Below are positions 10,706-21,473 of a stretch of 64,000 nucleotides of DNA, piece by piece. Made by a program: the position numbers and the translations under genes. The DNA lies in assembly GCA_039707655.1 (NCBI GenBank), contig CM077665.1:306218486-306282485 (forward strand), in the 5' to 3' direction. The notes beneath the pieces are model-generated. The model searched no databases. It worked only from the letters and a program-made list of their open reading frames with translations, and had not been told where the DNA came from. Every line of letters begins with the position of its first letter. The first letter of the stretch is position 1. This stretch comes from Elymus sibiricus (taxonomy: Eukaryota > Streptophyta > Magnoliopsida > Poales > Poaceae).

Positions 10706-12156
10706 TACGTCTTTCTTTTACACAGTATAATTAAAGTCGTTCACATACACGAGCATAAAATGAATGCATGCACGCAGATCCTATCCCTATGAACATCTTC
10801 GAGAGAAGGTGCTGACAAATCATCTTGAGATAGATGAGGTCGTAATAGACGCCTTCGTAGTCGATGGGCACGTCTTCTTCCACTGAATGCACATCATTGA
10901 AATGCTTCGAATAAATCAAGTAAAATGCGAACATCAATGTAAAGTTTAGGACTTCAATCTCTGATGGACGGAAAATACAACTATACTTCTAACTATCCAA
11001 CTACAGATTGATTCGCAATATAATATATAAACAGATTGATTCGCAATATAATATATAAACGCCTTGATCAGAAAACAAGCATGCATGCATTGGCCCCAAA
11101 GAAACACACACAATTAAGTTGGCTGACCACGGTTTGATGTATGTACAAGCACACAACTTTTTTTTTGCGAATAAGTACACAACTAGCAAGGCAGGATCAA
11201 TCCACCAGGCTGCTAGCTTCTGCAACTAGCCAGTAGTGTACACGGCAGCAAGCTTGTACGTGCTATATATTTCGCGGCCAAAAGCATTAAACTAAGAATC
11301 GCGTCGTACAAAATACACCGGAAAGTACACTGCATAAGAGACTTTCGCCAAAAATCTCTGAATATTTCTGTTTTTTTTTTTTTTTTTGCATCTTGCGTAT
11401 TGTGCACTGCGAGGAGACATAACAATATTCAAGAGGTGTGTACTACATAGAGCTGACAAGGACGATACTTATGGCTTGATTTTGCAACTATGGACAAAAT
11501 TTTAAACAAGATATTTGCAGTTAAACCTGGAACTCGAACAGTCAAAATACATATTATACTTTCTAAGGAGTGTATTCAATTATCCTATTTCGGATTTTAT
11601 AAGTATATTTTAACATATATGTTTAAAGTGATTCCCTAAAAAACAATGGTTCAAGTGATGTCTAAAGGACATCAACTGACTCTCAAAGTGACAAATTTAT
11701 ATGAACCAGAAGGATTCCAAATTGTTAGAGCAAAAGATCATTATAAGGTGTTAGTATTAATCAGAGAATCATTATAATATGGTGCACACAGCCTGGTGAG
11801 TAAAGGATCAAGTTAAATTACTATGTCTAAGTTTTGTAGATGCAATTTGGAGGGCATTTTTCGTACCCCGAGTGCAATGAAAATGACTACAAGGGCAAAA
11901 ACACATAGTAAAATCATGCCACTTGAATAACAAATGCGTCCTAGAGAGTGCATACCATGTCTGCATTGAAGAGGTGGATGTACCGGTGAGAAATTTAAAG
12001 GAAATAGACAAAACAAAAATTACTCAATGCATTACCACATTAAAAATAGACAAAATCCCAAAAAAGTGTCATGAAACCTGTTTACTTTCACTAACTGTCA
12101 AGACCAAGTAATATGATTATATTTTTCATGAAAAATAAACACAAGTGAAGAAACTT
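10706..12156 (+). other. Helitron interior, dispersed repeat fragments
   Basis: 10706-10945 resembles a dispersed Triticeae repeat I cannot name. A 28-bp perfect tandem duplication lies at 11003-11030 and 11031-11058. A T run of about 17 stands near 11370. The rest is AT-rich with no coding signal. Confidence 0.4.
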
Positions 12157-12560
12157 AATTTGCTAGCATTCATATATAAAATAACTATCAAATTTATATT
12201 TCGGAGATTGTATACACTTCTAGACTGTCATGAGTAAATGAGACATGATGATCAGATATGAAAAATACTATTTTTTAATCTAGCCACACAGTCAGCATGG
12301 ATGAATTGTTTTTTATACACTTCTTCAATCAATTTTTTATTATTATAGGATTGAAAGTATAATTAATTTGTTAGCATTCATATACAAAATAACCATTAAA
12401 TTTATATTTTGGACATTGTACCTATTTCTAGAACGTCACATGTAAGTGTGAGAGGAAGAAGAACCAAATACGAAAACAAATATTTTTTTTATCTAGATAG
12501 ACAATCAACACAGGTGAGTTGTTTAATTTTATAAATTTCAATAATGAATGCTTATTATTT
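12157..12560 (+). repeat. Two direct copies of about 205 bp
   Basis: The block starting AATTTGCTAGCATTCATATA at 12157 recurs in diverged form at 12364 (AATTTGTTAGCATTCATATA), with the same order of landmarks downstream (TTATATTT, TCTAG, CAGTCAGCATGGATGA versus CAATCAACACAGGTGA). It is a tandem duplication in the Helitron 3' arm. Confidence 0.7.
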
Positions 12561-13462
12561 TTTGATTCAAAATATAATATGATTATTTATATGCTATAAT
12601 GGGCACGTATACATTATGTATTCTTCCAGCGTGACATCTTTAGCTCAAATAGGTTTTTTTTGTATTCATGACTTACCAGATTTATTATAAGTTATAGGCA
12701 TACAAAAAATAATATCAAACTTGAATCGTCGAGATAGCCCATAGTAAAACTGAACATGAGGACATTAATCAGGTAGACCCCGAAAATGATAAATCATCGT
12801 GATTGTAAATAAACGTTGTACTACCATCTGCTTGATAGTGTTATTTCTTTTTCAGTGATGTTAATTGTATTTATTTTCAAGAGAAATTGGCTTTCATTAG
12901 GTTTATTTCTTTTCTTACGGTGAATTGCCGGTTCTACCCCAAGTCATCCTTTATCAAATGTCTTGGTTACCACACTGAAGAAAGATAAATACAGTTAAGG
13001 AATGGGGGGGGGGAGTATTAATGGATTAAACTCCATACATCTTCATGACTATAAACATTGTGCAAATTAATAATAGACATCAATGCATAATAATTTAGTT
13101 TTTTACATCTAATGTTGTTTAAAATATATATAATATAAATTGAGTTATAATTGCACTAACTGACATAGTATGTGTCACACATAAAATAGTGGATATCGCA
13201 CTATTCCAAGTTCAATTCGTTGCACTAGAGTCGTATCGTGCACAAATGGCACATAAACCCATTAATTAATATGGTGTATTAACCAAAAAATTGTACAAAA
13301 ATTATTTATGTTATAGATTTTGATATGTATTCCAAATATGGGATGGTTATAGAATGGTCACACCTATAACATGAATCCTACTTTTACCACACTAAAGACA
13401 TTGACTCAAAGAGAATTATTACAACCATACCACGAATCCTACTTTGATCACACAAAAGTGAT

Positions 13463-13493
13463 GCCCTCGCATTTGTGAGGGCCACTGTGCTAG
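13463..13493 (+). other. Helitron 3' hairpin and CTAG terminus
   Basis: GCCCTC (13463-13468) and GAGGGC (13477-13482) form a 6-bp stem with an 8-base loop, then seven bases, then CTAG (13490-13493). This is the standard Helitron transposition terminator, and host T follows directly. Confidence 0.92.
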
Positions 13494-14668
13494 TTGATAG
13501 AAAAGCGAATAATTATGAGATGTTCACGGCAATGATCATGTGTATATAGGCATCACGTCCATAAGCAAATAGGCCGACTCCTGTCTGCACCTACTACTAT
13601 TACCCCACTTCAAGAGCGCTTCTATGCTTGCCTCTCTACGTATTAAGTTCATGACAAACGGAGTAATGCTTGGAGAACGATGACATGATGTAGACAAAGT
13701 ATACTCAACTAATATGAATAAACCCCATCGTTTTATCCTTAGTAGCAACAACACAAAGACGCAACTTGTCCCCTTCTGTCACTGGGATATATATAAACTC
13801 GTCAGGTTGAACCTATTACAATGCACGACTCCCACTGAAGAAATATCAATCTAGTTGGCCAAATTATCTCAATAGACCGGAGAGCATTACGAAGCTATGA
13901 TGATCATGCAAATAAGAATCATAGTAATCAGGTTTGACTCAAATACTTTTCATGAATAATCTGAACATAAACTCACAATTCATCGGATCCCAACAAACAC
14001 ACCATACAAAGAGATTACATCGGATAGATTAAGGAAAAGATGCGATGAACATTGTATTGAAGATCAAGAGATAGAGAGATTGCCATCTAGGTACTACCTA
14101 CGGACCCGTAGGTCTATGGTGAACTACTCACACATCATGGTGAGGGCAGCAAGGTTGATGAAGACGCCCTCCGTGATCGATCTCCCCTCCGGCAGGGTGC
14201 CGGAACCGAGGTGTAGATGGCCTCCCATCGAAACAGAGACTTGCGGCGGCGGAAAAAATGTTTCGGGAGCGCTTCTGGTGTTTCTAGGGTATATGTGAAT
14301 TTATAGGCCAGAGAACGACGTCGAGAGAGTCTCCAGGGGGCCACCACATATCTGGCTGCGCCCCCCCTAGGGGGCGTGGCTGGATATGTGGTGGGCCCCT
14401 GGTGCATCTCCTCCTCCGAAGCTTCTAGGTCTTGTATTTGTCCAGAAAAAATCACCAAAAAGTTTCGTGGCAATTGGACTCCGTTTAGTATTGTAACTCT
14501 GAAAAGGCAAAAACACGCAGAAAATAGGAACTGGCACTGGGCACTGGGTCAATAGGTTAGTGCTCAAAAATATTATAAATTGGTAAATAAATACCCAAAA
14601 AGTATCCTAGAGTGATAATATGTCAGCATGGAACAATAAAAAATTATAGATACGTTGGAGACGTATCA

Positions 14669-17567
14669 GCATCTCCAAGCTTAATTCCTGCTCGTCCTCG
14701 AGTAGGTAAATGATAAAAACAGAATTTTTGATGTGACATGCTACCCATTATGTAATCTTTGGTATGTATGTTCATTGAGAAATGATGAAGTAACAAACAT
14801 CAACATAGTAATATTTATAAGTATAAGAAACAAAATCATTAATTTTTCAAAGTATACGATCCTAAAAGAATGTTTACCCCTATTCATCTTAGTATATTAG
14901 CAAGGCATGACTCCGTCTTCACCACATAGATACAAATGTTAAGCACCACGGTGTCCAAGTGAGGCAATTGGATCGTACTTTTTCAATATGCATCAACTTT
15001 TTATTCTTCACGCAATACATGAGTGTGAACCATTGGACATAGCATATAGGTGAAATAGAATATGGTGGTAGGTATCAAAGGGGTAAAAAGTGGAGAAGAT
15101 AATCTCGCATCAACTAGGCGTACCAACGAGCTATGGAGATGCTCATCGATAGATATCAATGCGAGGAGTAGGGATTGCCATGCAAATGATGCACTAGATC
15201 TATAAGTGTATGAAAGCTCAACTGAAGCTAAGTGGGGTGTGCATCCAACTTGCTTGCTCACGAAGACCTCGGGTATTTGAGGAAGCCCGTCATAGGAATA
15301 TACAAGCCAAGTTTATTATATGAAAAGGTAATTCCCACTAGCATATGGAAGTGTCGACATAGGAGACTCTCTATATGAAGAACATGGTGCCACTTTGAGG
15401 CACAAGTGTGGTAAAGGATAGTAGCAAAGTCCCTTCTCTCTTTTCTCTCATCTCTTTTTTTTTATTTTTTTATGGTGGGCTTTTCTCTTTTTCTTTTTTT
15501 CTTTTTGCCTCCCCCATTTTCTATTTTTTTATATGGTGGGCTCATTTGGCCTCCCACATTTTTATTTCATTTTTCGTCCGGAGTCTCATCCCGACTTGTG
15601 GGGGAATCATAGTCTCCATCATCCTTTCCTCACTGGGATAATGCTCTAATAATGATGATCATCACACTTTTATTTACTTGCAACTCAACATGAAGAACTG
15701 ATAGGAAGATATGACTCTGTATGAATGCCTCTGGCAGTGTACCAGGATGTGCAATGATCTAGCGTGACACGTATAAAAAATATGAAGAACGGTGGCTTTG
15801 CCACAAATACTATGTCAACTCTATATGCAAAGCATTATGATGATGAACGAAGTAGTCATATGAAGTGACGATGGAATTTGCATGGCAATATATCTCGAAA
15901 TGGCTATGGAAATGCCATAATAGGTAGGTATGGTGGCTATTTTGAGGAAGATATAATAAGGCTTATGTGCAACAGAGCGTATCATGTCACGGGGTTTGGA
16001 TGCACCGACGAATATTTGCACCGATCCTCGAGGTGAGAATGGGCTATGCACGGTACTGAAGAGGCTAGCAAATATGAGAAGGTGAAGATGCGTATGTCCA
16101 TGGTGTCACATTAATAAAAAAGAACTCACATGCTTATTGCAAAGTTTTATTAGTTTTATCATAAATCAATGTACTCCTCGCATGCCCCGAGGGAGGAGGT
16201 TGGTAGGAGTTAACCATCGCACGCCCCCGACTCAAAACAACACTAGGATTTCAACGAGGAATATAAATGCTCACACATCATCACCAAGCCTCTTTAATTT
16301 TTAGATGAATAACAAGTTAACACCTCTTAATCTTTACACTTCTACGAATTAAATTTTTTGGACTCACACTTTTTTTCATATTACTACATCAGTGTCATTA
16401 ACCCACAACTTCTCTATATGTGCTACACAATGGTTTTGATTATCATTCATTGAATACCTAATATTGTTGGACTAGTCTTATGACCCATGCAAATTACCAT
16501 CACTATTACTCAGCTCTCAAACAAATATAAGTGAAGAACGAGAGCATATTATTTCTATAAAATCTACACGCCACCGTGCTCAAAAAGATATAAGTGAAGT
16601 ACTAGAGCAACTGCCTAGCTCAAAAGATATAAGTGAAGCACATAGAATATTCTAGCAAATTATCATGAAGGTGTGTCTCTCTCAAATAGGTGTGTCCAGC
16701 AAATGATGATTGTGACAAACTGAAATAAAAGCAAACAAAAGCAAACGACGCTCCAAGCAAAACACATATCATGTGATGAATAAAAATATATCTCCAAGTG
16801 ACATATCGATGGATTGAGACGAAAGAGGGGACGCCTTCTGGGGCATCCCCAAGCTTAGACACTTGAGTCTCCTTAGAATTATACTTGGGGTGCCTTGGGC
16901 ATCCCCAATCTTGGGCTCTTGCTACTCCTTATTCCGTATTCCATCGTGATCACACCCAAAACTTGAAAACTTCAATCACACAAAACTCAGCAAAACTTCA
17001 TGAGATCCGTTAGTATAAGAAACATATTGCATACTTGAGGTAATGTGATAAATTTTTTCAAATTCATTTTTGCATAATAGGTACTGTATTCTAAATTCCG
17101 CATGACTTACACCCCCCGATATAATCCATGGCATAATCAAAACAAGCAAACTATGCAAGCAAAACAAAATCTGTTTAAAACAGAACAGTCTGTAGCAATC
17201 TGTAAATAGCCCATACTTATGGAACTCTAAAAATTCTGAAAAATTAGGAAAGTTTAAATAATTTGTACAGAAATACTGTGTTAAAATTTCAGATCATTAT
17301 CACGCTTCAGTAAAAAATGAAAATTCCTGCACTGGAGTCAAAGTTTCTGTTTCAGATTCAGCATCGTTTCTACTCATCTTGTGAGTCATCCCAAAGGCTT
17401 TACTTGGCACAAACACTAATTAAAACATAAAAACACAATCATTACAGAGGCAACAATCATGTTATCACACAAAAACAGAAAGTAAAAACAAAAATAAAGA
17501 TACATATTGGGTTGCCTCCCAACAAACGCTATTGTTTTATGCCCCTAGCTAGGCATAATGCATAGTT
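14669..17567 (-). other. 3' internal region of the Sabrina/WHAM-like element, non-coding
   Basis: Read on the minus strand this leads to the 3' LTR. An AAGCTTGGAGATGC tract abuts the LTR at 14669-14682 and is the likely polypurine primer. A second AAGCTTGGGGATGCCCC-like tract lies near 16840-16855. The plus strand is T-rich at 15420-15580. No pol motif occurs in this region. Confidence 0.6.
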
Positions 17568-18479
17568 TCAAGTGTTTTCATATTTAAGGAAACAATCCGC
17601 CATGCTATAATCATATTCCCTTTTTTCAGCAGCAAGCTTTCTAATGGGTAAAAAATAATAATTGAAGGGACTAAACTTCACAACACAAGGATCCGAGAGA
17701 TCCATTTCAGGAGGAATAGGAGGCTCTTCTTTAGGTATCTCATAGGTGATAACTATTTCCTCATTGTATAGGTTTCGATGAAGGTATTTTCTTAATTCTC
17801 TCTCAATCTCATAACCCATTCCAAGTTTTTATATGGCAAATTGATCATTATGTTCAGAGATTTTATCAACTAGGACATTAGGTGGAACCTTCTTTCTAAG
17901 GTTTTCATCATAAGCAACATAGTCTGTTGATCTTAGTTTTCTCACCCCTTCCATTTCATAGAGAATTCCTTATATTGGTGGGCATTCACAATTAATCCTA
18001 TAATAAGCAAATATATCTCTAGCCTCTTGTATGATATTGCCAAATTCTTGAACAAGAAATATAGTAGCTAGACGCTTAGTAGGAGCTTGCTGAATATTAG
18101 AGAATTCTAGAAACAACCATTGTATAAAGGGGTGCACGTGGACAAATTGTCTTTCCAATTGTGCAATAAGCATAGATATGGCATCCACATAACTTCAAGT
18201 TCTAGTAACAATGGAACCTCCCATCAATGGTAATGATCCCGCACAAGTGAAAAAATCTTGAATCACACTCGTTCCAATAATATTCCCACTACCTATACGG
18301 AGTTTATTTGTTTGCATATTGGGTTCACTTTTAGAAGGATCGTCATCCACAAGATTATCAAGTTTTTCTTTAGCAACTTCATCAAAATTTCTTTTAGCAT
18401 TATTAGTGCAAGGTGAAGTTGGGTGCTCAAGGGCTTCCGCACTAGCGGCGGAAACACCACTAATCTCACAATCAGACAT
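17568..18479 (-). pseudogene. Broken ORF in the gag position, function unknown
   Basis: A single minus-strand frame can be followed for about 300 codons from the ATG at 18479 to the stop near 17568. It is interrupted by in-frame stops just after 18195, just after 17970 and shortly before 17819; three open pieces (18479-18195, 18188-17970, 17819-17568) are all in phase. The protein starts about 190 bases after the primer binding site, where gag would be, but shows no gag, zinc-knuckle or protease motif. The first third is acidic and polar, and the last part has an acidic-proline stretch (KEEPPIPPEMDL). It appears to be a protein specific to this non-autonomous family. Confidence 0.6.
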
Positions 18480-18666
18480 GATAGCGAGACAAGAAAACTA
18501 GCAAGTAAAACAAACTAGAAGAAACTAGAAGCAAACTAGTAACTAGCAAAGGTAAATATTTTTGTATTTTTGATTTTTATGAGACAAACTAAATATAAAA
18601 GCAAATAAAAAGAAGAACAAGTGAATGAAATTTTGTGCGAAGTTACTTGATAGTTAGTGATGGTAT

Positions 18667-18684
18667 TCCCTGGCAACGGCGCCA
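18667..18684 (-). other. Primer binding site, tRNA-Asp type
   Basis: On the minus strand it reads TGGCGCCGTTGCCAGGGA, close to the complement of the tRNA-Asp 3' end used by many plant gypsy elements. It lies eleven bases inside the 5' LTR. Confidence 0.85.
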
Positions 18685-18695
18685 GAAATCCTTCC

Positions 18696-20150
18696 TAATA
18701 CTCGTGATCTGTGTTGGGTTTTCCGTGAAGAGGAACGGTTAATCGCAGCACAAAGTGGGTAAGTATTTCTCTTAGTTATGAAACCAAGGTTTATCGAACC
18801 AATAGGAATACCAATCCTCAACCGTATTCAGCGGCTGCACACAAAAGAACAAACAACTTGCACCCAACGCCGGCAAGAGGGTCATCAATCCCCTTGATCT
18901 CGTTATTTGCAAGCAAATGAGTTGTGAAGATAATTGTAGATGATAGTAAACTACAAAATAAAATAAAAGGTAATAAATAACAGCAAGGTAATGATAGCAT
19001 TTGTGAATATATAAGTGAATAGACCCGAGGGCCGTAGAGTTCTCTAGTGGCATCTCTCATAAGCAAAGCATACGGTGGGTAAATAAATTACTGTTGGCTA
19101 ATTGATAGAAAAGCGAATAATTATGCGATGTTCACGGCAATGATCATGTGTATATAGGCATCATGTCCATAAGAAAATAGGCCGACTCCTGCCTGCACCT
19201 ACTACTATTACTCCACTTCAGGAGCGCTTCTATGCTTGCCTCTCTACGTATTAAGTTCATGACAAACGGAGTAATGCTTGGAGAACGATGACATGATGTA
19301 GACAAAGTATACTCAACTAATATGAATAAAACCCATCGTTTTATCCTTAGTAGCAACAACACAAAGACGCAACTTGTCCCCTTCTGTCACTGGGATATAG
19401 AAACTCGTCAGGTTGAACCTACTACAACGCACCACACCCACTGAAGAAATATCAATCTAGTTGGTCAAATTATCTCAATAGATCGGAGAGCTTTACGAAG
19501 CTATGATGATCATGCAAATAAGAATCATAGTAATCAGGTTTGACTCAAATACTTTTCATGAATAATCTGAACATAAACTCACAATTCATCGGATCTCAAC
19601 AAACACACCATACAAAGGGATTACATCGGATAGATCAAGGAAAAGATGCGATGAACATTGTATTGAAGATCAAGAGATAGAGAGATCGCCATCTAGGTAC
19701 TACCTCCCGTCGGAACAGAGACTTGCGGCGGCGGAAAAAGTGTTTCGGGAGCGCTTCTGGTGTTTCTAGGGTATATGTGAATTTATAGGCCAGAGAACGA
19801 CGTCGGGAGTGTCTCCAGGGGGCCACCACATATCTGCCCCCCCTAGGGGGCGCGACTGGATATGTGGTGGTCCCCTAGTGCATCTCCTGGCCCTCCTCTA
19901 AAGCTTCTAGGTCTTGTATTTGTCCAGAAAAAATCACCAAAAAAATTCGTGGCAATTGGACTCCGTTTAGTATTGTAACTCTGAAAAGGCAAAAACACGC
20001 AGAAAACAGGAACTGACACTGGGCACTGGGTCAACAGGTTAGTGCTCAAAAATATTATAAATTGGTAAATAAATACCCAAAAAGTATCCTAGAATGATAA
20101 TATGTCAGCATGAAACAATAAAACATTATAGATACGTTGGAGACGTATCA
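18696..20150 (-). repeat. 5' LTR (right copy)
   Basis: 1455 bp, homologous to the left LTR over its whole length. The inner edge reads TAATACTCG instead of TGATACTCG. It lacks about 125 bp present near 14100-14220 in the other copy and has no Helitron, so it shows the undisturbed insertion site of the Helitron at about 19108. Confidence 0.9.
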
Positions 20151-20155
20151 CACAC

Positions 20156-21468
20156 CCGAGCCGGTTTGGTGTGGATGAACAATACCCCCGTGGATGCCGT
20201 AGGCAGTTGACAGTGCATGAAAAGTAGCCCATGGAGGCCATTCTACGGGACACCACACCCCTCCGGATGAACACGACCCAGTTTCGACTGTAGGCGGTTG
20301 AACAGAACCCCGTTTCAGCTTTTTTGCGGTATGACACAACACATATGGTGGGGGTCGACGAACAGGACCCCATTTCGGTTGTTCCGTCCCAGTCGGTTCA
20401 CTCCCGATGAATAGGACCTTGTGACCTTCCAACCTCAGCTGCTTATTGGCGCTCGATGAATAGACCCTGTTCCCTGTTGTTGCGTACCCATACCATCTTG
20501 TGCAACCCTCCGTATATACATGAGTCTGGGTCCATATGGATAACACTATACGTACAGTTCAACCTAGTGGGTACAAGGTGTTAGGGGGAGGAATCATTTT
20601 TTACACGTAATAAGATGGCACTTGCTTGCATGCGACCAGGGACCTAGTGGGTCCTTACTGTCAGCCTCTCCACATAAAGTCCTCTTCCGATGGTTGTCTT
20701 TCATTGACCACTTTGACTAAGCGCGGCGAACGAACCAAGGTGATGGACGATGATGAGGCCCCAGATGGGAATGACCCGTAGACAGGGAAGATACAGCAGT
20801 GCAATCCCAGGCAGAGGGGAGTACAATGTTTGACTGGTTAGGTTGCGGGGTCAGGCTGTCATCGCCGGAGAACAGAAGGTGTGGGTGAGTAGAGGGATGA
20901 CCTGGCTAGCAGTGGGAGTAGGGTGGGGCGGTGACTCCTTCGCCGCAACACAGCCATCAATGGGATGCGGGAGCAGGTGGTCCCTTCGGTGCTGATTTGG
21001 ATGCCTGGAGCAAGAAGATCAGAGATTGAAGTGCTTCTACAATTGTTTGTTGACAATAAGTTGACAAAGCCTTGTGTTCGTGTCAACTGAGTAGGCCCAC
21101 AAGTCAGCATCCAAATCTATGACAGACATCATACAACCCATTAGCTATTATTTTCAATAATTTACAGGCCATTTGTTAATTTTTATTGAATGCCCAGTTT
21201 ATTTTTCTTAGCATTACAACCCGTTTACTTGCCAGGACCAGGGTAAAAAATTTCAATGAAATTTTGCATATTTTGCATGGTCCGAACTATTCTTATCCCG
21301 AAATTTTGATTCACATTCAAACTAATTTCAAAATAAATTTATATTAGGCTAAAATCCAAGAACATTTTGCGGGAAAAAGAAATCCAGTGAATTTAAAATC
21401 ACAAAATCCAAAAAAACGAAATTTGTAAATAATAGCCAGTTTGCTTTGTTTTTGTGTGTTTACAACCC
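20156..21468 (+). mobile_element. Middle part of the second CACTA-type element
   Basis: Continues directly from 4698. GATGAACA-type units recur from 20172 to about 20470, followed by about 1 kb without coding signal. At 21469-21473 it meets the ATTTA duplication of the Sukkula-like element. Confidence 0.6.
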
Positions 21469-21473
21469 ATTTA

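Larger units (their letters stand above)
5110..13493 (+). mobile_element. Non-autonomous Helitron, 8.4 kb
   Basis: Starts TC (TCTTTATATATAAA) and ends CTAG, with a GC-rich hairpin seven bases before the CTAG. It lies exactly between an A and a T of the host LTR: joining 5109 to 13494 gives the uninterrupted LTR sequence seen in the other copy (AATTGATAG), with no target duplication. These are the defining Helitron features. No Rep or helicase motif is visible, so it is non-autonomous. Contents in order: an AT-rich 5' arm, a gene-leader-like GC island, a region of repeated GTAGGCAAG words, a 95-bp tandem array, another GC island, a Stowaway MITE and a long AT-rich 3' arm. Confidence 0.92.
4704..14668 (-). 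repeat. 3' LTR (left copy), split by a Helitron
   Basis: Runs from TGATACTCGTGATCTG to GAGACGTATCA in plus-strand reading. Its two parts, 4704-5109 and 13494-14668, total 1581 bp. It keeps about 125 bp near 14100-14220 that the right LTR has lost. In about 400 bp compared by eye, the two LTRs differ at roughly 15 positions. Confidence 0.9.
4704..20150 (-). mobile_element. Complete LTR retrotransposon, Sabrina/WHAM-like, non-autonomous
   Basis: Both LTRs are present, with a perfect 5-bp target duplication CACAC (4699-4703 and 20151-20155). Orientation is minus: the tRNA-Asp-type primer site (18667-18684) lies next to the right LTR and a polypurine-like tract next to the left one. After removing the Helitron the element is about 7.1 kb, with a 4-kb interior lacking any protease, reverse transcriptase or integrase motif. 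It therefore depended on enzymes of another element. The LTR start TGATACGTCTCCAACG is common in Triticeae gypsy families; the exact name needs a library match. Confidence 0.9.
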
